A program made the translations under genes and the position numbers. Below are positions 26,045 through 34,505 of a stretch of DNA of 64,000 nt, in pieces. The notes under the pieces were generated by a model. It did no database searches and had not been told where the DNA came from. It saw only the letters and a program-made list of their open reading frames with translations. Source of the stretch: JAJPKK01 sp963781195 (GTDB lineage: Bacteria > Pseudomonadota > Alphaproteobacteria > Rhizobiales > Xanthobacteraceae); NCBI GenBank assembly GCA_963781195.1, contig CAWAEZ010000010.1, forward strand, positions 248,001-312,000. Reading direction: 5' to 3'. Each line of letters begins with the position of its first letter. Position 1 is the stretch's first letter.

Positions 26045-27362
26045 ATGGCGTTGCGCCCCTCCCAATCGGGCTTCGACCTCAACAACTCGTCCGCCGTCGG
26101 CGCCCTCGTCTTCATGAGCTTCGTGGTCGGCGGCTCGGCCTACATCATTGCCGCCAAGCTCAACGGGATCGGGCGAATCTACGTCACCCTCGTCCCCGTG
26201 CTCATCATGATCACCTACGCCCTGCTGATCTGGTCGGCACGGAGCCTGCGGCTGCGCGACGACCAGGCGGGCGACAATCTCTATTACATGGGCTTCCTGT
26301 TCACGCTGACGAGCCTCGGGGTCTCGCTCTACCAGTTCAATGCCGAGCGCGCCGCCGAGGACATCGTGCAGAACTTCGGCATCGCCATCGGGTCGACCAT
26401 CACCGGCATCGCGCTGCGCGTGGTGTTCAACCAGATGCGGCGCGACCCGGTCGAGGTCGAGCGGCTGATGCGGCTCGAACTCGCCGACGCGGCGCGCCGG
26501 GTGCGGCGCGAGCTCGACAGCACGGTGGTGGAGTTCAGCTACGTGCGGCGCGCCGCCCAGCAGGCGGCCGCCAACTCCTTCGCCCATGTGGCGCAGAAGG
26601 TCGACGAGGTCGCCGAGCGGCTGCTGTCCGGGGTCGCCGAGGTGGCGCTGCGTTCCACGCTCCCGATCGAGGACGCATCGCGGCGCTCGGCCGACGCCGT
26701 GTCGAACGCCTCCTCCATGATGGTGGAGGCGCTGGGTGCGACCGCCCGCGAGCTCGCGGCCGAGATGGAGCGGCTGACGCAGTGCGCCGTCGACACCCAG
26801 ACGATCATCGCCACGGTGGCCGCGAAGCTCGAGCGGCTGCAGACCCCCGACCGCGTGATCGAAGTGCGCATGGATCCCGCCATCGCCTCCCTGACCGGTG
26901 CGGTGGATCGCTTTTCGACCCAGTCGGATCGCAGCGCCGAAACCCTCAAGGACGCCGTCGAGGCGGTGAGGAGCGTCGCCGAAGGCTCGTCGAACTCGCT
27001 CGCTGCGCTCTACCACAGCATCGAGTTCGAATTCGGTCGCCAGCCGCGCCACGCTCCAGGCGGCCGACGCGTCGGGCGACGCCGTCCGCCAGCTGCTCGA
27101 ACGGTTCCAGGGCGGCACCTGGCAGCAGATCGACGCGCTGCGCGACGTGCTCGAGCGGACCGACGGCTCGCTGCGCCTGTTCGCCGAAGCCACCGCCCGG
27201 TCGGGCGCCGACATGGAGGCGCAGACGCAAGGCTTCCACGACATCCTGGTGACGATCCAGAGGAGCGTGGAGACGCTGGCGGTCGCAACCGACCGGCTGG
27301 CGGACCTCGCCGAGGACATCGGCGCGCGGCGCATGTCACCCGTAAGGGAGGCGATCAGATAA
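26045..27362 (+). CDS. MotA/TolQ/ZorA-like channel protein with long coiled-coil tail (one frameshift)
   Basis: About 438 residues when one frame change is repaired. Four hydrophobic helices lie at about 15-37, 43-64, 80-98 and 107-130. The last two (MGFLFTLTSLGVSLYQF and IVQNFGIAIGSTITGIALRVVF) resemble the pore helices of MotA/TolQ/ExbB/ZorA, with Thr and Ser lining. From residue 135 to the end is a long cytoplasmic helical tail, as in ZorA. An extra T at 27026-27027 shifts the frame after LAALYHSIE. The correct frame resumes with NSVASRATLQAADASGDAV and ends in TAA at 27360-27362, overlapping the ATG of the next gene (TAATG). Confidence 0.78.
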
Positions 27363-28417
27363 TGTCCGGCTCCATCGGTCGTCAGACGACGTCCTACCGC
27401 CACGGCGTGGTCCTCGGGCTGACCATGGCGGAGATCATGCTGCTCCTGGTGTTCAGCCTGCTGATCGCCATCGGCGTCGCCCTCTCGGCGGAGCGGACCC
27501 GCCGCGCCGAGGTGATGGAGCGCCTGCACGAAGCGCAAGCCGAAGCGGCGGCGAGCGGCGCGGTGGTCGACGAGATCAAGCGCAATCCGCACCTGTCCGA
27601 GTTCCTCGCGCGCACCGCCGCTCACGAGACCTCGCCCGCCACGGTGGACGAGTTCTGGCGCACGCTGGTGGAGAACGACGAGATCGTCGAAGCCATGGAG
27701 CGGCGCGGCGTCTCGCGCACGTCGCTGCGACAGGGCGGCGACGCCTTCCTCAGACTGCAGCAACTCAAGGGCCTCGGCCTCGACCCCGACACCGCCATGA
27801 GGGGCGCGGCGCTGGCGGCCGCCATCGACAGGGCGGTGCCGAAGGACGTCGTCGCCGACAGGACGCCGGACCAGATCGCGGCCCTCATCGCCAAGGGCAT
27901 CGCCGCAGCCGCCGAGCCGCACGCCGAGGGCGGCGCGAAGGACGGCCACACCTGGCCGCCGATCATCAATCTGAGCGAGGCCGGCGGGTACTACTTCGCG
28001 ACACGCAGCGCCGAGCTGCGCCCCGAATTCGAGGCGGTGCTGCGGAGCGCCGTGGTCGAGAAGCTGCTGGAGATCGCGTCGACCTTTCAGGTCGACGTCA
28101 TCGAGGTGATCGGGCACACCGACGAGCGTCCGCTCACCGGTGGCCTGTCGAACCTCGACCGCGAGCTGCCGGCGGCGGCGTCGGGGGTAAAGAGCGTCGG
28201 GGTGCTGCAGCCGGCCGACAATGCGGGGCTCGGCCTCGCCCGCGCGCTCGCCGTCGTGGAGGTGCTGTCCTCGGAGCTGCGGCTGCGCCATTTCCGCATC
28301 CTGCCGCTGTCCGCCGCCCAGCTCATCGGCACCGACGGCCGGCTGACGCACTGGGAGGACCAGGGCGACGTCCGCGAGCGCCGCCGCATCGAGATCCGGA
28401 TGCGCAAGTCGACCTGA
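27362..28417 (+). CDS. MotB/ZorB-like protein with OmpA peptidoglycan-binding domain
   Basis: A 351-residue protein. A single transmembrane helix (17-41) reads TMAEIMLLLVFSLLIAIGVAL; Glu-24 takes the place of the proton-carrying Asp of MotB/ZorB. A helical linker follows, then an OmpA-like domain from about residue 200. That domain has FATRSAELRPEF, the VIGHTDERPL motif (Asp-254 region) and an N...LARALAVVEVL helix whose Arg would bind the diaminopimelate. It starts at the ATG that overlaps the stop of the channel gene by one base, so the pair is made together as a stator-like complex. Confidence 0.82.
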   Translation: MSGSIGRQTTSYRHGVVLGLTMAEIMLLLVFSLLIAIGVALSAERTRRAEVMERLHEAQAEAAASGAVVDEIKRNPHLSEFLARTAAHETSPATVDEFWRTLVENDEIVEAMERRGVSRTSLRQGGDAFLRLQQLKGLGLDPDTAMRGAALAAAIDRAVPKDVVADRTPDQIAALIAKGIAAAAEPHAEGGAKDGHTWPPIINLSEAGGYYFATRSAELRPEFEAVLRSAVVEKLLEIASTFQVDVIEVIGHTDERPLTGGLSNLDRELPAAASGVKSVGVLQPADNAGLGLARALAVVEVLSSELRLRHFRILPLSAAQLIGTDGRLTHWEDQGDVRERRRIEIRMRKST

Positions 28418-28451
28418 GCGAGGCGGCGCGAGCCGCGGCCGGCGCCAAGAG

Positions 28452-28856
28452 TCAATTCAGCCGCGCCGGGCGCTCCTCGTCCTCGCCGCCGACGGGCGTG
28501 AGCGCGATCGGACTCGCATGATGGTGAATCATGCGCCAGACGCCGTCGATGCGGCGGAACCAGTTCGACGCGGCGAACGCCATCTGGCCGAGCACCTCGA
28601 TGCACAGCACCCGCCCCTCGTTTCCGGAGATGATGGCCGTCGCTTCGTGAAATGCGATGCTCTCGGAACCGGGATTGCCGAGGATGCCCTGCCAGGATTT
28701 CAGCACGGCGGCGCGGCCGATCAGCACCGGCCAGCCGGGATGGACGCAGGACACCTGGTCCTGTGCCCACAGCCGGCTCATCGCCGCAAAATCGGCCGTG
28801 GCGAAGGCCCGGTAATAGGCCGCATTGGTCTCGAGGATGTCGTCGTGTTCGGCCAT
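28452..28856 (-). CDS. SnoaL-like/NTF2-fold protein
   Basis: A 134-residue alpha+beta-barrel protein with the SnoaL_3 pattern: ETNAAYYRAFATADFAAMSRLW, then SCVHPGWPVLIGRAAVLKSW, and a C-terminal FRRIDGVWRMIHHHAS. The VHPG segment is well kept in this group. Such domains act as small hydrolases/isomerases or as protein-association modules. It starts 29 bases after the upstream Bug gene on the same strand and is likely part of that transcript. Substrate unknown. Confidence 0.82.
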   Translation of the reverse strand: MAEHDDILETNAAYYRAFATADFAAMSRLWAQDQVSCVHPGWPVLIGRAAVLKSWQGILGNPGSESIAFHEATAIISGNEGRVLCIEVLGQMAFAASNWFRRIDGVWRMIHHHASPIALTPVGGEDEERPARLN

Positions 28857-28885
28857 GTCCGCACGCGCGGCCTCGCGCGGGGGCG

Positions 28886-29875
28886 TCACTGCCCGGGCCC
28901 GTTGCCGCTCACGAACTTCGACACCTGTGCCCATTTTTCGACGTCCTTGCGCAGGTAGGCGTCGAACTCGGCGGGCGACATCTGCATCGGCGTCGCGCCC
29001 TGGCGCTCCCAAGCCGCCTGGATCTCGGGGCGGCTGATCGCCTTGTTGATCTCGGCGTTGAGCCGGTCGACGATCGGCTTCGGGGTTCCGGCCGGCGCCA
29101 CGATCCCGAGCCAGATGGTGGCCTCGTAGCCGGGAACGCCCGCCTCGGCGATGGTGGGGACGTCCGGCAGCACCTTGGAGCGGGTCAACGCGCTGGTACC
29201 GAGGGCGCGGACCTGCCCGGCCTGCACGTTCGGCGCCATGGTCGTGATGGCGTCCATCATCATCTCGATATGGCCGGCGATCACGTTGTTGCGCGAGTCG
29301 CCGGACGCCTTGTGCGGCACGTGCACGATGTTGGTGCCGGTCATCGCCTTGAAGAGCTCCGCGCCCATATGGTAGGGCGTGCCGGCACCGGCCGAGGCGT
29401 AGTTGAGCGCGCCCGGTCTCGCCTTGGCGAGCGCGATGAACTCCTTGAGGTCCTTGGCCGGGACCTTCGGATTGATCACCATCACCAGCTCGGAATAATT
29501 GAGCGGCGCGACCGCCACGAAGTCGCGCAGCAGCGAATAGGGCTTGTTGGGAAACAACGACTCGTTCGCGGTGAGCGTGTTGGAGATGGTGAGCAGCGTA
29601 TAGCCGTCCGGCGCCGACTTTGCGACGGCGTCGGCGCCGATCATCGAGGCGGCGCCCGGCCGGTCCTCGACCACCACGGACTGCTTGAGCTGTTCGGTGA
29701 GATACTGGGCAAGCTGGCGGCTGAATACGTCGCCGGGCCCCCCGGCGCCGAACGGCGCCACGATCTTGATCGGACGGGTCGGGTACTCCTGCGCGGGAGC
29801 CGGCGACGCGAACGCGACGAGGACGGGCCCGGCCAGGACGGTCAGGGCGAGCGTGGTCTTCACAAGACGCGACAT
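28886..29875 (-). CDS. Tripartite tricarboxylate transporter substrate-binding protein (Bug family)
   Basis: A 329-residue periplasmic protein. The Sec signal ends in SPAPAQ, followed by EYPTRPIKIVAPFGAGGPGDVFSRQLA (canonical Bug start with GG at the ligand mouth), VVVEDRPGAASMIGADAVAK, APDGYTLLT and LPDVPTIAEAGVPGYE. ATG 29875 is preferred because it begins the signal; a longer frame to 29914 adds 13 residues. It is linked to the SnoaL-like gene downstream, with no TctAB membrane components near. Confidence 0.93.
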   Translation of the reverse strand: MSRLVKTTLALTVLAGPVLVAFASPAPAQEYPTRPIKIVAPFGAGGPGDVFSRQLAQYLTEQLKQSVVVEDRPGAASMIGADAVAKSAPDGYTLLTISNTLTANESLFPNKPYSLLRDFVAVAPLNYSELVMVINPKVPAKDLKEFIALAKARPGALNYASAGAGTPYHMGAELFKAMTGTNIVHVPHKASGDSRNNVIAGHIEMMMDAITTMAPNVQAGQVRALGTSALTRSKVLPDVPTIAEAGVPGYEATIWLGIVAPAGTPKPIVDRLNAEINKAISRPEIQAAWERQGATPMQMSPAEFDAYLRKDVEKWAQVSKFVSGNGPGQ

Positions 29876-30261
29876 GCGCGGGTGCTCCGGACAAAATGCA
29901 AAGTGTCGGCTCATATTAGCGCGGTCGTAACTGAAACGACAGCCGCACGGGCAGCGTCGAAGGGGGGGTCCGTCGAAACGCCAGGCTGTGACCGACTGCG
30001 TTCAACCGAACGGTTCCGCATGAAAGCGGACTCTTCGTGGAAGGCTATAATTTAATCTTTTGCCTAACTATTGCGCAGGAACACAGACGGCTCCCGGGAG
30101 CCGGCTGGCCAACTCAACCGCATTGCTGAAAACAACGGCTGTTTCGCGCATGTCGGCAGTTGGCACACGGCTTGAATTCGACGCCGCGGGGACACGGTCC
30201 TATCCGGGATCGGGCCAACGGACGGCAACGGTGCCCAGGGGATGCGGAGGACGACCACTCA
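29876..30261. other. glnK upstream region
   Basis: Nearly 390 bases separate the Bug gene from glnK. Around 30030-30062 the DNA becomes AT-rich, with a TATAAT at 30046-30051 that could be a -10 box, though no good -35 was found. A sigma-54-like motif lies further in at 30160-30176. No gene is recognised. Confidence 0.5.
30160..30176 (+). promoter_or_regulatory. Candidate sigma-54 promoter of glnK-amtB
   Basis: TTGGCACACGGCTTGAA keeps the -24 TTGGCAC block, with TTG at the expected spacing, but has GA instead of GC at -12. It lies about 86 bases upstream of the glnK ATG. glnK-amtB operons are commonly NtrC/sigma-54 controlled, so the position fits. No convincing NtrC dyad was seen upstream. 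Confidence 0.4.
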
Positions 30262-30600
30262 ATGAAATTTGTCATGGCCATCATCAAGCCGTTCAAGCTC
30301 GACGATGTGCGGAACGCCTTGACGGGCGCCGGCGTGCACGGGCTCACGGTGACCGAAGCGAAGGGCTTCGGCCGTCAGAAGGGCCACACCGAGATCTACC
30401 GCGGTGCCGAATACACCGTGAACTTCCTGCCCAAGCTCAAGATCGAGGTGGCGGTGGCGGCGGACCATGTCGACGCGGTCGTCGACGCCATCATCGGCGC
30501 GGCGAAGACCGGGCAGATCGGCGACGGCAAGATCTTCGTGATGTCGCTCGACCACGCGGTGCGCATCCGCACCGGCGAGACCGACGAGACCGCCCTCTAA
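30262..30600 (+). CDS. glnK: Nitrogen regulatory PII protein GlnK
   Basis: A 112-residue PII protein beginning MKFVMAIIKPFKLDDVR. The T-loop EIYRGAEYTVNFLPK carries Tyr-51, the uridylylation site, and the C-loop has IRTGETDETAL. GlnK senses ATP/ADP and 2-oxoglutarate and plugs the AmtB channel when nitrogen is sufficient. The start is set at 30262 because PII proteins begin exactly here, though the frame is open upstream. It is 37 bases before amtB on the same strand. Confidence 0.97.
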   Translation: MKFVMAIIKPFKLDDVRNALTGAGVHGLTVTEAKGFGRQKGHTEIYRGAEYTVNFLPKLKIEVAVAADHVDAVVDAIIGAAKTGQIGDGKIFVMSLDHAVRIRTGETDETAL

Positions 30601-30637
30601 GACCGCACCAACCGTCTACGGACAGGAGCAATCAGAA

Positions 30638-32074
30638 ATGACCAGAAACTCGACCCGTGGGGGGCTTGCGGCTCTCGTCTTCGGGCTACTCATGGCGGTC
30701 TTCGTCGCCGTGCCGTTCCTCACCGCCACCCCGGGCCATGCCCAGGCGCCGGCTGAGGCTCCGGCGGCCGCGGCGCCGGCAGCACCGGCTGCGGAAGCGC
30801 CGCCGGCCTGCGATGCCAAGACGCTGGAAAAGTGCACGCCGAATTCCGGCGACACCGCCTGGATGCTGACCTCGGTGGCGCTGGTGCTGATGATGACGGT
30901 GCCCGGCCTCGGCCTGTTCTACGGCGGCATGGTGCGCAAGAAGAACGTCGGCGACACCGTGATGACGAGCTTCGCCATCACCTGCCTCGTCACCGTGATC
31001 TGGGTGATCTGCACCTATTCGATGGCGTTCCGCGCCGGGACGCCGTTCATCGGCGGCCTCGACCGCGCCTTCCTGCAGGGCATCCTGAGCGACATCTCCA
31101 AGGGCATCGGCAATCCCAGTCCGCTCGCCCCGACCATTCCCGAGATGGTCTACATCTGCTTCCAGATGACCTTCGCCATCATCACCCCGGCGCTCATCGC
31201 CGGCGCCTTCGCCGAGCGGATGAAGTTCTCGGCGATGCTGTGGTTCATCGGCCTGTGGGCGATCCTCGTCTACGCCCCGATCGCCCATTGGGTGTGGGGA
31301 CCGGACGGCTTCATGAACTCGACCAACAGCGACGCCATCGTCAAAGTGCTGGACTTCGCCGGCGGCACCGTCGTGCACGTCAACGCCGGCGTCGCCGGCC
31401 TGATGACGGCGATCATGCTCGGCAAGCGCAAGGACACCGGACCCGGCCACAACATGGTGCTGACCTTCATCGGCGCCTCCCTGCTGTGGGTCGGCTGGTT
31501 CGGCTTCAACGCCGGCTCGGCGGTGACCGCCGGCATGCAGGCGGGCATGGCGATGACCGTGACCCAGATCGCCACCGCGGCGGCGGGCCTCTCCTGGATG
31601 TTCGTGGAATGGGCGCTCCGCGGCAAGCCGACCGTGATCGGCATCTGCTCCGGCGCGGTCGCCGGCCTCGTCGCCATCACCCCGGCGTCCGGCTTCGTCG
31701 GACCCGGCGGCGCACTCGCGATCGGTGCCCTCGCCGGCATCGTCTGCTACTGGGGCGCCACCGGCCTCAAGCACATGTTCGGCTATGACGACGCCCTCGA
31801 CTGCTTCGGCGTCCACGGCATCGGCGGCGCTCTCGGGGCGATCTTGACCGGCGTGTTCGCCATCAGCGAATACGGCGGCACCGCCGGCCTCCTCGAAGGC
31901 AACGGCATGCAGGTCGTCAACCAGCTCGAGGGCCTCGGCATCGTCATCGTCTACGACGCCATCGCCTCCCTGATCATCCTCAAGATCATCGACATGACCC
32001 TCGGACTCCGGGTCTCCAACGACGTCGAGCGCGAAGGCCTCGACATCGCCCTCCACGGCGAAGCCGTCCAGTAG
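30638..32074 (+). CDS. amtB: Ammonium transporter AmtB
   Basis: A 478-residue ammonium channel. Residues 1-36 are a cleavable signal ending GHAQA, followed by an unusual Ala/Pro/Glu-rich stretch of about 20 residues before the first Amt helix (TAWMLTSVALVLMMTVPGLGLFYGG). The eleven-helix core has the paired pore histidines in VVHVNAGVAG and FGVHGIGG and the GFNAGSA block. It follows glnK and ends before a strong intrinsic terminator, so glnK-amtB is a two-gene unit. Confidence 0.97.
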   Translation: MTRNSTRGGLAALVFGLLMAVFVAVPFLTATPGHAQAPAEAPAAAAPAAPAAEAPPACDAKTLEKCTPNSGDTAWMLTSVALVLMMTVPGLGLFYGGMVRKKNVGDTVMTSFAITCLVTVIWVICTYSMAFRAGTPFIGGLDRAFLQGILSDISKGIGNPSPLAPTIPEMVYICFQMTFAIITPALIAGAFAERMKFSAMLWFIGLWAILVYAPIAHWVWGPDGFMNSTNSDAIVKVLDFAGGTVVHVNAGVAGLMTAIMLGKRKDTGPGHNMVLTFIGASLLWVGWFGFNAGSAVTAGMQAGMAMTVTQIATAAAGLSWMFVEWALRGKPTVIGICSGAVAGLVAITPASGFVGPGGALAIGALAGIVCYWGATGLKHMFGYDDALDCFGVHGIGGALGAILTGVFAISEYGGTAGLLEGNGMQVVNQLEGLGIVIVYDAIASLIILKIIDMTLGLRVSNDVEREGLDIALHGEAVQ

Positions 32075-32091
32075 GCTCGACACCTCCATCC

Positions 32092-32126
32092 GCCCGCGCG
32101 CCCTCACCGGCGCGCGGGCTTTTTTT
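32092..32126 (+). terminator. Rho-independent terminator after amtB
   Basis: A perfect 11-bp stem (GCCCGCGCGCC at 32092-32102 with GGCGCGCGGGC at 32109-32119), a 6-base loop and seven T residues directly after the stem. It lies 18 bases past the amtB stop and should end the glnK-amtB transcript. Confidence 0.93.
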
Positions 32127-32216
32127 GTGCCGATGGGAGGCGCTTGCGAAGCTGATCAGCTGTGGCGAAAACTACGGGGCCGGAAAGAAAGAACGCTCCG
32201 CGTAAAAGACTGACGT

Positions 32217-32368
32217 TCCCTCTCCCGCTTTGCGGGGGAGGGTTAGGGAGGGGGCCTCGGACCGCTCAGCGCACTGCGGCGATCGGCTGGCGCAACCGAC
32301 GGTGAAAGGCTTTTTCCGACGAGGTCGGTGCGTGCGGCAAGCGCCCCCTCCCCACCCCTCCCCCGCAA
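32217..32368. repeat. MITE-like element with inverted GC-rich ends, copy 1
   Basis: The left end reads CCCTCTCCCGCTTTGCGGGG then GAGGGTTAGGGAGGGGG. The right end (about 32341-32368) is its inverted relative, CCCCCTCCCCACCCCTCCCC. About 80 unrelated bases lie between. The same end sequences recur at 32521-32665 and 43098-43208, so these are dispersed non-coding elements rather than gene remnants. Confidence 0.65.
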
Positions 32369-32520
32369 TGTTCAGACCGGGGACATGGTGGACGGGTGTT
32401 CGGAGACATCGTGGACACTTTCGACGGCGAATCGAGGAGGCTGTCGGATGCCGTTTCCGAGGTGTCTCGATGGACGCGCGGCTGGAGTTTTGTGCGCGTC
32501 CTGCGGTGCCGGCCTGCTCC
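32369..32520. other. Intergenic stretch between two dispersed elements
   Basis: Short frames cross this region in both directions but show no domain, start-site or composition typical of the neighbouring genes. No regulatory element was recognised. Confidence 0.4.
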
Positions 32521-32665
32521 CTCCACCGCTTGCGGGGGAGGGTTGGGGGAGGGGGAATGCAGCGCCGGCGGCTGGCGCCGTGGCTCTCGTGATGCGGCAC
32601 GGCGTGGGACCAATTCAGCAAGCCCCCTCCCCACCCTCCCCCGCAAGGCGGGAGAGGGAGCACGT
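32521..32665. repeat. MITE-like element with inverted GC-rich ends, copy 2
   Basis: The left end is CCGCTTGCGGGGGAGGGTTG followed by GGGGAGGGGG. The right end is CCCCCTCCCCACCCTCCCCC, then GCAAGGCGGGAGAGGGAGC, in inverted orientation. It is the second unit in the 650-bp gap between amtB and the ABC importer genes. Confidence 0.65.
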
Positions 32666-32739
32666 CACGTCGTGGGAGAGGGTGCACGGCACGTCGCGGG
32701 ACAGGATGCTGCAGCGTCGCGGGGCGGACTGCGCCGCGG

Positions 32740-33627
32740 CTACAGCGCGTCGGCCAGGCTCGCGCCGTGCATCTCGATGCCGAGGCCCTGGAGCGCGATG
32801 TCGTTGATCTCGCCGCCCATCGCCTTGAGGCTTTCCTCGCGGATGAGCGACACCAGTCCGCGCCGCAGCGCCAGGAATTCCGACGACATCATCATCGCCG
32901 GCTGGCGCGGACGCTCGAGCGGAATGACGATCTCCGCCTTGATGGTGCCGGGTCGCGCGGTCATGCAATAGACGCGGTCCGACAGGAAGATCGCCTCGTC
33001 GATGTCGTGGGTGATGAACAGCACCGAGATCTTGAGGCGCTGCCACATGTTGGTGAGGATCTGCTGCATGATCACCCGGGTCTGCGCATCAAGCGCACCG
33101 AACGGTTCGTCGAGCAGCAGCACCTTCGGCCCGGTGGCGAGCGCCCGCACGATGCCGACGCGCTGCTTCATACCGCCGGACAGCCGCTCCGGGTAGTAGT
33201 TCTCGAACGGCAGCAGGCCGGCGAGGCCGAGCAGCGTGCGGGCGTTGCGCTGCCGGTTGTGGGCGTCGACGCCCTTCATCTTCAGGCCGAACTCGACGTT
33301 CTCGCGGACCGTCTTCCACGGAAACAGCGAGTATTGCTGGAACACCATGCCGCGGTCGGCGCCCGGCCGCTCCACCGCGACGCCGTCGACCGTGACGGCG
33401 CCGGTGGTCGGCCGGATGAAGCCGGCAACGGCGTTGAGCAGGGTCGACTTGCCGCAACCGGACGGTCCGATGATCGAGACGAACTCGCCGGGATTGACCG
33501 CGATCGATACGCCGGTCGCCGCCTCGACGGGACCGTCCGCCGCCTCGTAGGTGAAGCTGAAATCCCGGACCTCGACGTGGCCCTGCTTCGCCTCTGGTCG
33601 TGATGTCGCCGCCGGTTCCGAAATCAT
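32740..33627 (-). CDS. ABC transporter ATP-binding protein (NitT/TauT type)
   Basis: A 295-residue ATPase. Walker A is GPSGCGKST, the Q-loop lies in VFQQYSLFPWKTV, the signature is LSGGMKQR, Walker B is VLLLDEPFGALD and the switch His is in FITHDIDEA. Family features (SLFPWKTVRENVEFGL) match nitrate/sulfonate/taurine importers. The start ATG overlaps the permease stop by 4 bases. The tail past residue 250 is longer than in minimal family members. It energises the permease and binding protein just upstream. Confidence 0.93.
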   Translation of the reverse strand: MISEPAATSRPEAKQGHVEVRDFSFTYEAADGPVEAATGVSIAVNPGEFVSIIGPSGCGKSTLLNAVAGFIRPTTGAVTVDGVAVERPGADRGMVFQQYSLFPWKTVRENVEFGLKMKGVDAHNRQRNARTLLGLAGLLPFENYYPERLSGGMKQRVGIVRALATGPKVLLLDEPFGALDAQTRVIMQQILTNMWQRLKISVLFITHDIDEAIFLSDRVYCMTARPGTIKAEIVIPLERPRQPAMMMSSEFLALRRGLVSLIREESLKAMGGEINDIALQGLGIEMHGASLADAL

Positions 33628-34505
33628 GGACGTCCCCACGGAATCGCGACGTAGCCGATGCCGCGGATGAGCGCGCTCGAGGCGAGGCCCAGCACGCCGA
33701 TCGTGATCATCCCGAGCGCGATGTCCGGATATTGCACCAGGGAATAGGCCTCCCAGGTGAAATAGCCGATGCCGAACTGGCCGGAGATCATCTCCGCGGC
33801 GATCAGCGACACCCAGGCGACGCCCATGCCCACCGCGAGCCCGGTGAAGACGTGGGGCAGGGTCGCCGGAAAGTAGACCTCGCGGAAGATCGCCGCCTCG
33901 GTGGCGCCGAGGCACTGCGCCGCGCGCACGAACACGCTGTCGACCATCCGCATGCCGTGCAGCGTATTGAGCAGGATCGGGAAGAAGGCGCCGAGGAAAG
34001 TGATGAAGACAATGCTTTCCTCGTTGGAGGGCCACAGCATGATCGACATCGGCACCCACGCGATCGCCGGGATCGGGCGAAACACCTCGACCAGGGGAAA
34101 CACGAGGTCGCGCAGGCGCTGGAACCGCCCCATCACCAGGCCGAGCGGGACCGCGATCACGGTCGCCACCGCAAAGCCGATGAAGATGCGCCGGCAGCTC
34201 AGCCACACGTGCTCATAGAAGCGCTCGGTCGAGAGCGCGCGAATCGCGCGCTCGAACACCTGCTCCGGCGACGGCACGTTGATGAAGCGCACATAGAAGA
34301 CGACGCGATACTTGGTGAGCAGATGCCACAGCAGGAGGAACGCCAGCAGCGACGCCGCACCGAGCAGGAACGTCGTCATCCGGCCGCGATAGCGAGGCGG
34401 AATGCGCCACGGCCGCGGCGCCGCGGCAAGGCTCTCGTTTCCCGCGGCGGCGTCCGGCGCGGCCGCCTCGTCCGCGAGCTGGCGAACCGCCGAGTCCATC
34501 CTCAC
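33624..34505 (-). CDS. ABC transporter permease (NitT/TauT type)
   Basis: A 293-residue inner-membrane permease with about six helices after a polar N-terminus. The coupling EAA-like loop reads AAQCLGATEAAIFREVYFPATLPHVFTGL, and MSIMLWPSNEESIVFITFLGAFFPILLNT precedes it, both normal for SsuC/TauC/NrtB permeases. It overlaps both the binding-protein gene and the ATPase gene by 4 bases, so the three are translated in series. Confidence 0.92.
   Translation of the reverse strand: MRMDSAVRQLADEAAAPDAAAGNESLAAAPRPWRIPPRYRGRMTTFLLGAASLLAFLLLWHLLTKYRVVFYVRFINVPSPEQVFERAIRALSTERFYEHVWLSCRRIFIGFAVATVIAVPLGLVMGRFQRLRDLVFPLVEVFRPIPAIAWVPMSIMLWPSNEESIVFITFLGAFFPILLNTLHGMRMVDSVFVRAAQCLGATEAAIFREVYFPATLPHVFTGLAVGMGVAWVSLIAAEMISGQFGIGYFTWEAYSLVQYPDIALGMITIGVLGLASSALIRGIGYVAIPWGRP

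Noticed and set aside
26045..28417. A single 790-residue fusion of the MotA-like and MotB-like proteins
   Set aside because: The central segment is low-complexity out-of-frame sequence. A one-base repair restores two separate genes with a TAATG junction.
23764..28417. A standard Zorya type I or II system
   Set aside because: Only ZorA/ZorB-like proteins are suggested. No ZorC, ZorD helicase or ZorE nuclease is present, and two other membrane proteins take their place.
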